Source: CAZUGO01 sp964619935 (lineage in GTDB: Bacteria > Planctomycetota > Phycisphaerae > UBA1845 > CAIVHJ01). From it: DNA of 12,870 nt. The position numbers and the translations under genes were made by a program. The DNA is taken from positions 1-12,870 of the forward strand of contig CAZUGO010000060.1 in assembly GCA_964619935.1 (NCBI GenBank), read 5' to 3'. The notes under the pieces are model-generated. The model ran no database searches. It was not told where the DNA came from and worked only from the letters and a program-made list of their open reading frames with translations. Of the stretch, positions 12,600-12,870 are shown in pieces. How positions within the stretch are numbered: the stretch's first letter is position 1; every line of letters starts with the position of its first letter.

Positions 12600-12870
12600 T
12601 GAGCGACACGGTGGTTCTGTCAAACCGACCGTGTCGTCCTGGTAGGCCGACTGTGTCGTTCCGGCAAGTCGACCAGGTCAGTTCGGCAAGTCGACCGGGT
12701 CAGTTTGGCAAGTCGACCAGGTCAGTTCGGCAAGTCGACCAGGTCAGTTTGGCAAGTCGACCAGGTCAGTTCGGCAAGTCGACCGGGTCAGTTTGGCAAG
12801 TCGACCAGGTCAGTTCGGCAAGTCGACCAGGTCAGTTTGGCAAGTCGACCAGGTCAGTTCGGCAAGTCGA
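12600..12870. repeat. 22-bp tandem repeat array with 88-bp higher-order period, running off the window
   Basis: Units begin at 12663 and every 22 bp after (12685, 12707 ... 12861): nine full copies plus 10 bases of a tenth. Each reads GGCAAGTCGACC, then A or G, then GGTCAGTT, then C or T. The variable bases run A/C, G/T, A/C, A/T, and this four-unit pattern repeats exactly, giving an 88-bp super-repeat. Three decayed units in phase lie to the left (12600, 12622, 12644). Every unit holds the palindrome GTCGAC and the dyad GACC-n-GGTC. No spacers, so not CRISPR. Function unknown. Confidence 0.9.

Noticed and set aside
12600..12870. CRISPR array.
   Set aside because: Units are contiguous with no unique spacers, and no cas genes are seen.

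Overview
The window looks like a chromosome segment of a planctomycete, possibly of the Phycisphaerae type. Three things point there: a DUF1580-like small helix-turn-helix protein, a planctomycete-style tyrosine integrase, and secreted lipoproteins with Asn/Asp-rich linkers, PKD-like, beta-propeller-like and DUF11-like domains. The lineage is inferred from protein style only; there is no rRNA or other marker.

Left half (about 1-5658): an integrative element sits against the 3' end of a tRNA-Ala(CGC) gene (5659-5731, minus strand). All its recognisable genes run on the minus strand, in this order away from the tRNA: tyrosine integrase (4355-5551), winged-helix DNA-binding protein (3812-4237), DUF1580-like HTH protein (3407-3652), PrimPol-type primase/helicase-like replication protein (1173-3344), an AT-rich segment surrounded by about ten copies of a 10-bp iteron (972-1215), a small unknown gene (628-852), and a gene start cut by an IS66 tnpB remnant at the window edge. 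The order integrase - regulator - small HTH - primase/helicase - iteron origin is like that of phage-inducible chromosomal islands and other phage satellites. No phage structural genes are visible. The outer attachment site is not in the window.

The element carries dense control DNA. Four 12-bp direct repeats spaced 22, 22 and 19 bp, plus three small inverted repeats, lie ahead of the DUF1580-primase genes. A plus-strand promoter-like pair inside the 5' end of the primase gene, together with an intrinsic terminator just outside it, could make an antisense RNA of about 60 nt covering the primase start codon and ribosome binding site.

Middle (5780-7326, minus strand): a tightly coupled cassette of a short Tat-signal-like peptide, a PqqD-like RiPP-recognition protein and an HPr-kinase-like P-loop protein, with TGATG junctions. 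A fourth, very small ORF may lead it. This could be a minimal peptide-modification system.

Right half (7503-12870, plus strand): three predicted lipoproteins. These are a 752-residue protein with PKD-like and beta-propeller-like parts, a 165-residue protein of unknown family, and a 517-residue protein with about four DUF11-like repeats. The window ends inside a 22-bp tandem repeat array with an 88-bp higher-order period and decayed copies at its left edge.
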